A stretch of DNA of 64,000 nucleotides from Larimichthys crocea (lineage: Eukaryota; Chordata; Actinopteri; Sciaenidae). Below, one piece after another: positions 56,860 to 64,000 of the stretch; position 1 is the first letter of the stretch, and the number at the start of each line of letters is the position of its first letter. Where the stretch lies: assembly GCF_000972845.2 (NCBI RefSeq), contig NC_040020.1:3162669-3226668 (forward strand), written 5' to 3'. Under the pieces are notes generated by a model. The model was not told the DNA's origin, searched no databases, and was given only the letters and a program-made list of their open reading frames with translations. A program made the position numbers and the translations under genes.

Positions 56860-57640
56860 GAGGCCTGCTTTTATCCAAAGCGACTTACAAAAAAGGGAAA
56901 CAACCAAGGCACAGTGCGCCAAGAACATGTTAGTGCAGCAATAAGTACAACTCAAATAGACTCAAGTGACAGTTCGAGAAGAGGAATAGCATGTCCAGTT
57001 GTTGGCAGTGTTAAGAGAGGAGGTACTCTATGAAGAGCAGGGTCTTCAAGGGTATTTTGAAGGTAGAAATGTCGCCCCTGATCTGGTAGGAACTGGGAGT
57101 ACGTTCCACCAACGCGGAACAACAGACAAGATAAGTTTGGATTGTCCTGAGTGTACAAGTAGCAGAGCCAGGCATCATTCACGGTCGGGAGGTAACATAA
57201 GTCTGTATAAGGACATTCAGGTAAGTGGGTACAGAACCAGACACTGCTTTGTAGGCGAGTATTAGCAGGTTCTCATGGATCGTGGCTGCTGCTGTGGTCC
57301 TGCACGACGACCACAGTTTGTATCAGGAGTTGGGTAGCATGTCGGGTCAGGTAAGGCCTTGGCATGACCAGACAACCGAGGTAAAGGTTAGTTGGCCGTT
57401 GATAATGAGTCCTGTGTTTCACACTACCCTGGTAGGGACGGGCTGCTACATGTAGCCGGTGGAGCTCGATCAGTAGCAGGGTAACATGCCATTTTGGGCT
57501 TGAATATCGTCTGAAAGGGTTTCAATGTTGACTGGGAGGCCTTTGAGGAAGACGTTACAGTCACAAGACGACCACAGCTTGTATCAGGAGTTGCTTGTAG
57601 GGATTTTTATCACGTTTTCCCCACTGGAAGAGACGTATTG
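56860..57640 (+). repeat. Degenerate dispersed fish repeat with V-SINE-like block
   Basis: TTTTATCCAAAGCGACTTAC (near 56869) matches the conserved central block of vertebrate V-SINEs. The following kilobase (GTTCCACCAACGCGGAACAA, GCCAGGCATCATTCACGG) is a common fish repeat sequence. Two partial copies of ACCACAGYTTGTATCAGGAG (near 57311 and 57572) show internal rearrangement. Confidence 0.5.
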
Positions 57641-58389
57641 ACCTCGACCTTTACGAACTTCAATGAAAATCTTGCATGCAAAACAAAAGTGAAACTAAAT
57701 GAATAAATATTGCAATGCAATGCATCAACAGTTTATGCCTGTTTGTCACAAGAGGGCAGCAGACTACAGGATTTTTCTGCATTGAGCCTCTGAGGTAGAA
57801 AAATAAGACTCAGTAAGACTTGTGCATACAGTTACAGTATTTTTGTTACAGTTAAATAAATATTAATGAAGCTGCACTTTATCTTTACTCTTTTATACCT
57901 TCTCTCTTTTCATGAGCCCCTCGACACAAAAGGGGAACAAGGAAAAGTATGTCTACTGCCCCCACTTCTTGTTTCCCCCCTCTTGTTTCATACCTGTAGT
58001 TGAAACAAACCTTCACACTGAAACACAAGCTTGAGCTCTTGCTCATCTGTTTTCTTTGTGCATAAACACGTTAAACCACCTGCATTAAATAGGGCACTAA
58101 TAAATAGGGTGTGTTGGCGGCTAAGAGGTATTGTGTTAAACCAGTAATTGGTGTTAATAAGTCAGTAACCGCACTGTGTCATACCATGTCGATGGGCCTC
58201 ATGCAGACAGGAATTTACCAAGAACATCTCTGATATGTGAAAAATGATCAGTTAAGTCTGTTATCCAGTGTAGTACTGTACCTTAACTTATTGTAATTTT
58301 CCTACACACTTGAGAGAAGATGTTAGGTCAGCTTTGCATGCTCACCCACATACTGACTCAATGTGATAACACTTCCTGTGACCCATCTT

Positions 58390-58390
<1 letters not shown>

Positions 58391-58432
<42 letters not shown>
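58391..58432. repeat. (CA)n microsatellite
   Basis: About 20 uninterrupted CA units. Confidence 0.95.
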
Positions 58433-58435
<3 letters not shown>

Positions 58436-59299
58436 TGCACACCCACACGTAGACATACACGAACAACAACAAACTAATAAATGTTGTAATCGGCGAAGGG
58501 AAGTTATGTTTTGAATTTGAAATGAATGAATTTACATAAACAGGGTGTGCTGCACAGAAATAAACAGAACAGCTGGAGCTTTATGAAACCTTTACAGCTT
58601 GTTAACAGCTAATATGTGGAAAAAAAAAACTTTTAGAGGAAATTCAAAATGAAACTCATTTTATGTTTTGTTTTTATTTCCATGGTGAGGTCAGGCATGT
58701 GATGTGTGTCGTAATTACTCCTGTTAATTCCTTTATGCCCTATGCAAACTCATGGAATATGTCGATTACATCAGCTGTAAACTGGAATTCAAGGCTGTGA
58801 GATGTGGCCTTGAAGCACGTCGCTACCTCTGTTATGTCACATACGAGTCATCGCCCTGCTTTGTGCCCACGGAAGAGGAGTAACTACAGCAGCAGCAGCA
58901 GCAGCTACCCATCAACAAATACACGAACAAAGATGAAGCACATGCTTCTCCACACAGGATTAAATGTCTTTAACTGAGAATGGACACTCACAAATCCATG
59001 TTTTTTAAGTGTTTAAAGTACAGAGGCTTTGATCAAAGACTGTTTGGCATGAATCTTCCTGAGCCAGCAGCCACACGTGAGGTTCAAAGAAAAAACTCCA
59101 GCCTAAACATTTTCTTGGCATATGGTGATTTATTTTCTGCTTTCCAGAGAGAGAAAAAAAAGGCAGTGTTAAGAGCTGTCATTGAAGCAACACTGTGTAA
59201 CTCTTCTACCGTGAAATAACCGGCGAGAAGTACAATACACAATGCTTTAAGGTCACACACCATCAATTATTTCACTGGTTTTGGAAAATGTTATGTTAT

Positions 59300-59622
59300 G
59301 ATATCCTATGGCTGCTCCGCCCCAACTCTTTGTAATTCACAAAGTTTGCCAACTGTAGTTAATGTTAGCTCCGTTTGTTAGCCAGGCTGTCCAGACTGTA
59401 AGCTTAAAGGGAGTGTTAGTGTTTGTACCACATGCCTTTTGCACAACTGGTAAAAGGAGGTTTTCAGGCCTGGGGCGTGGGGGAATGCAGACAGGGAGTG
59501 GAGCCAGTGTCGTGCTAGAACCGGAGCCAAGTACTGTAAACAAGGCTTAGCAGCCTCTATGGACAAGAGACAGAAGAGGATATTGACTGAGGAAGCTAAG
59601 AGGAAAAAAGGAGAGCGCAATT
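59300..59622 (+). mobile_element. Dispersed repeat fragment with a start-like coding piece
   Basis: Contains the block GTCCAGACTGTAAGCTTAAA, also present in altered form near 25180, and then an ATG at 59559 opening MDKRQKRILTEEAKRKKGER. That peptide resembles the Lys/Arg-rich start of repeat-borne fish genes that I know only by their sequence. The frame is cut by the inverted-repeat arm that begins at 59623. Confidence 0.4.
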
Positions 59623-60247
59623 ATATTAAGGCTTAAAGTTATGAATGTTAGGTGGCTTGTTTGAGCACCCAGGCCTCGTTTAGCCCCGACCTCACGTCCG
59701 CTGATGAGCCACGTCTTTGTCGGTTTTTAGACTAGCAGGGAGGCAGGACTGCCAACACAGATTTTGATATGCATACAATGTCCATTCTTTATACTGTCAG
59801 TGCTTCTGATCCCTATAACCTCTGACATGAGCAGTCAACATTAATAGTTTAATTTGAAGGATTTTTAGTGGCCTGAAGAAGTAAAAGTGTCCAAGATTTC
59901 ACAAGAAAGAAAGTAAAAATGAAAAGAAAGTCAGAGAAGGACCTTTTTTTCTCAGGTGACACCTCAGACTTATCTGTCTTTTTATATAGGGTATAGTGAA
60001 TGAGAAATAGATTTTGGATATAGTATAATAAGGTATAATAAAATAAATATATTATATAGCCAGTATTGTTTAAACAGATGATCTTGTATTCTTATAAAAC
60101 TCTGTCTCTTATAAAAGGAAGCAGATTCAGGAAATTGTTTTTAGGGGCCTTCATGAGTTCAGCATGGAAAAAACAAGATCAGAAGATGTTGAATTAAACT
60201 TTGTTCACAATCAAATTGTTTTGAAATGGTGAACTTTAACACTGGCT
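59623..60247 (+). repeat. Left arm of a large inverted repeat
   Basis: Begins ATATTAAGGCTTAAAGTTAT and ends CTTTAACACTGGCT. It matches 61407-62107 in reverse complement almost throughout, for example GGTGGCTTGTTTGAGCACCC and GCAGTCAACATTAATAGTTT. It lacks two segments of about 35 and 27 bases that are present in the right arm. Confidence 0.92.
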
Positions 60248-61406
60248 GAAAGACAGACGCCGAGCTGGGCTTCTTGCTGTTGGACTAGTCAGTAATATTA
60301 GCTGGCTGCTATGTCTTGTGTTGTTCTACTTGCTTTATGTTTGGCATAGCAAACTGATCAACTCGCTAGTTTCTGATCAGAAGTAATATAATCAGAACAA
60401 ATACATGTGTACAGCTGTCCATGTCCAACTTATGACAGACCTTTAAACAACTAATAATGAAGGTGCAGCACGATAACGCATGATCATTTTATTCTTTACT
60501 TATTCGTAGATGTGAAACAGTTTGTTCCCTCTTCGTTCCACCTTCTGATGGAATCTCGCTCACATAACCAACACACTGTAACTTGCACAGAAATGTCGTA
60601 TCTAGAGCCGACAGTCACGTCTTTTAACAGCACACACAATGACTGCTGTATGACAGCATGGGGGATGACAAAACACAGGTTGTTTTGTGAGAGATTAGAT
60701 GCAGCCCGGGCCGAGACTCAAGAGTTCATATTGGAGTCTTGTCAAAAAATAAAGCCCTCATAAGACAGCAAGGAATGTTTCTGCGGCTTTGTGGCTGTTT
60801 TGAAAACCCGTCCGTCAAATGATTGTCAGTCACAGTGATGCCACTCTGGAAAGATGAGTCTAAGTCATGCAACTTTAAACTTCCCTTTTCTCTTTAAATG
60901 CTCAAAAAGAAAGTCGAGCTTAATAATTTGCTAATGCTGGGAAATGCAAAGTGGTCTGGCGCTGCAAAAACAACACGCATCTGCCTGCACTTACCACACT
61001 GTCAAGTCACATCCTGTGCCTCATGGACATGTGACATTTAGAAATGCCACTGTAAATGACAGCAGGGTGCACGTCTGGTCCCTGAAGGGGAGATAAACCT
61101 TCCATATACTTTACATTATTATCAGCCATTTTCCAAAGCTTTTTGTTTATCTGCATGTTAAATTACAGCCACTTATGTTTGGGTTTCTCCTCACTGTGTG
61201 CCTTTGATAATAATGTTCATGCCAGAACTCTTAATATTGTAATTTTCTGCAAGCACGCAAGTCCTTGTTCTCTTTATGTTGCATCTGCCTGGTCTCTTTT
61301 TGAAGGGCCTAATTTGCACTGTATTTGACTTGATACTCTAAAACATGCAAAGCCACAGCTACTTTATTTACTGCCATGTGTAACCAGAGATGTGCAGATA
61401 AAAGTA

Positions 61407-62107
61407 AGCCGGTGTTAAAGTTCACCATTTCGAAACAATTTGATTGTGAACAAAGTTTAATTCAACATCTTCTGATCTTGTTTTTTCCATGCTGAACTCA
61501 TGAAGCCCCCTAAAAACAATTTCCTGAATCTGCTTCCTTTTATAAGAGACAGAGTTTTACAAGAATACAAGATCATCTGTTTAAACAATACTGGCTATAT
61601 AATATATTTATTTTATTATACCTTATTATACCTTACTGGTGTAAAATGATGTCACATGGGGCTATATCCAAAATCAATTTCTTATTCACTATACCCTATA
61701 TAAATAGACAGAACTCAAGATAAGTCTGAGGTGTCACCTGAGAAAAAAAGGTCTTGCTCTGACTTTCTTTTCATTTTTACTTTCTTTCTTGTGAAATCTT
61801 GGACACTTTTACTTCCTTAGGCCACTAAAGATCCTTCAAATTAAACTATTAATGTTGACTGCTCATGTCAGAGGTTATAGGGATCAGAAGCACTGACAGT
61901 ATAAAGAATGGACGTTGTATGCATATCAAAATCTGTGTTGGCGGTCCTGCCTCCCTGCTAGTCTAAAAACCGACAAAGACGTGGCTCATCAGCGGACGTG
62001 AGGCGGGCTAAACGAGGCCTGGGTGCTCAAACAAGCCACCTGTAACGGCACCTACCTGTTAATCAAAGCAGCCACACTAACATTCATAACTTTAAGCCTT
62101 AATATGA
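61407..62107 (-). repeat. Right arm of a large inverted repeat
   Basis: Reverse-complement partner of 59623-60247. The 1.16-kb spacer (60248-61406) has no recognised coding region. The right arm has an extra stretch near 62042-62076 and another near 61637-61663. Confidence 0.92.
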
Positions 62108-64000
62108 TCTGAACGGGTGAGTTATATAAAAATACACCCTCAGTATGGCTGTTACGAACGGGCAAATTCGCTATAGAGACCAAAACTGTTTTGTACCAGC
62201 CTGTAAACATGGGCTTACGGAGACTGACTCACTTCTGAAGCCAGCCTTATTCATACAGTCACATACAGCTGTATTGAAAAGTGATTAAAATTCACTATAC
62301 ACTAAACAGGAAATGATTCCACAAGATGCCAAAGAATCATATTGTGAGTTTCGTTTGGGTTTGTTGTTGAAGTTGCCAGGGAAACACCGCTGTCGACAAT
62401 CACCTGATTAAACCACACCCACACAGTCCTGATGAAGCAAACTAGCAAACTCTTATTTATGTATAACTAAAGCGTGTTTTATCTTTAGTTATCGCTTCAA
62501 ATATTTAATGTTATAAATAAATACTCGACATATGAAACCAAGTTCTCAGGTGCTTTTAACCTTGTCAACCGTGACTACTACTTAAACACCTCGTCATCAC
62601 TTGTCCCATCAATCAAGAGCCTTGTCAATAGTACCTGAAGTCCGGCCCGAGGCTGTACACCCCCTTAGAAGATCCTCCACCAGCTGTCACTGGTTAAGAC
62701 AGACCAAGTCACTGGATCAGTGTCTTTGGCCTCTTTGTTTGAAGTACGACTGTGGCGTGTTATCATCAGCATTGTAAATCAGCTGTCCTTGTGCTAATAC
62801 ACTACAGCTGTCAAACAGAACTACAAGGAAACAGGAGACACAAAATCATCCCTCTGATGTTTGCCAAAGGATCACAGGACTGACCAGGCTGCACTCATTT
62901 GACATTTTGTGACACAGCACCTACACGCAACCGGCACGCAAACCAAACATTTCTGTACGTGCCAACAGAAAGCCTTTACAGTGCATCCTCAGTGGGTAGA
63001 CATCATGCGATATTGTGTGGAAACTGAAATTTTGCTGATGCCTGCCCAGTCGATGTGTGGTATTCGGTTCCACGGAGACGCGTCAGTTGTATCAATGTGA
63101 GTCACTGTCTCTTGCTAAAACAGCACACAGCACACCCTGTCTGTGTGAGCTGACAGTAAAAAAAAAAAAAAAGATCCACTGTTTGGGAACAAACTCTCAC
63201 CGACACAAACAAAAACGTCCTGTTCTAATATTTCATTTTTCCCTCCTCTGCTGCGTTTGTGTTGTTAACGAAAGTATTGTTTCCACATGAAAAGCGGTTG
63301 AAGCAAACATAATGTATTGCTCATAAGGAGACAAACAGTCAGAAAGAGAGTGAGAGAGAGAGAACACACGTGACCGACAGGCTGTTTTGCACCCCTACTC
63401 CCCGGTTCCTCTCTTTGACAGCGGATTAAACTGACAGATCTAACCCCCTACCCCCAACACACACACACACACACAGTCTACAACCACAGGACAAACAGAG
63501 GTTCATGACAAGTCCTGGCAAGTCATCCGTAGTTAACTTAATGAGGGTAGTAGAGACCTCGACACACACACACACACACACACAAGCTATCAAACATGAT
63601 TATCATGCCGTTGAGTGAAACGACCAAAACATCATATGAGAAGGCTTGAATCAAGTTACATCATGCCGCTGCTTGAAATCAATAGCTTCACATCAGAGTA
63701 ACCAAAGAACACAAACAAAATCCAGAGACTTAAGTTTTGACATTTTTATGTTTACTCACTGGTTAAAAAAGGACTAACTCCTGAGCCTTGTGCATGCATA
63801 AGTAAGCTCGTGTCATTTTTCTTATATTAGACAGTCACCGTTTGTCTTGTCTCAGGCCTTTTTTTGCACCAAAATGGAATCAGCCCTATTCCAGTCCACA
63901 CACCCAAGGCTAATTTTAAACCATCTGCAACCAGAAATAAACTGGTCTTGAACCTGAAACAGATGATTCACAGCTGGAAACAACAAAAAAATAAATAAAA
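62108..64000. other. Right-end spacer
   Basis: No gene supported. It contains an A-run near 63160 and short (CA)n tracts at 63456-63475 and 63562-63583. The first 150 bases look like a continuation of the dispersed repeat bordering the inverted repeat. Confidence 0.5.

Larger units (their letters stand above)
55641..58390. other. Intergenic spacer upstream of wbp1
   Basis: AT-rich, with no gene. It holds an imperfect direct duplication (56050-56560) and a degenerate dispersed repeat (56860-57640). Confidence 0.5.

Overview
The window is vertebrate nuclear DNA, almost certainly from a ray-finned (teleost) fish. Coding sequence is split into short exons with GT/AG junctions, spacers are AT-rich, (CA)n, (GATA)n-type and (GAAA)n microsatellites are frequent, and the mobile elements are typical fish families: a Tc1 transposon, a non-LTR element of the Rex6/R4 type, a tRNA-derived SINE, hAT-like elements and a TTAA-flanked MITE. 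Nothing prokaryotic was seen.

Four protein-coding genes could be assembled, all on the minus strand. (1) egr4, an immediate-early zinc-finger transcription factor gene: exon 1 and the first 818 bases of exon 2 (positions 1-1263). Its zinc fingers lie beyond the window edge. A TATA box and a perfect CArG box sit upstream. (2) mogs, ER glucosidase I: four coding exons between 12716 and 17505, 847 codons, plus a probable non-coding first exon near 19111. (3) pdcd4, the eIF4A-binding translation inhibitor with two MA3 domains: eleven coding exons between 23279 and 37060, 468 codons. (4) wbp1, a WW-domain-binding membrane protein: six coding exons between 45863 and 55149, 527 codons. In every reconstructed gene the phases of adjacent exons agree and the frame stays open to the stop.

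EGR4, MOGS and WBP1 are neighbours in human 2p13, so the block keeps an ancestral vertebrate linkage. PDCD4 is on human chromosome 10, so its position between mogs and wbp1 is the odd one out. The proteins share no pathway: transcription control, N-glycan trimming, translation control and a WW-ligand adaptor.

The spacers hold most of the unusual material. From 19150 to 21550 a complex repeat carries a second copy of the mogs promoter region. pdcd4 intron 8 holds a 688-bp hAT-like element with a perfect 8-bp target duplication, and intron 7 holds a perfect 17-bp C/G-rich hairpin. A dead Rex6-like LINE lies just upstream of the pdcd4 promoter, followed by a SINE. A degenerate Tc1 element is in wbp1 intron 1. 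A large inverted repeat (arms of about 0.6-0.7 kb) spans 59623-62107. No convincing new gene system was found. All identifications rest on reading the sequence and on memory of the protein families; no search was run.
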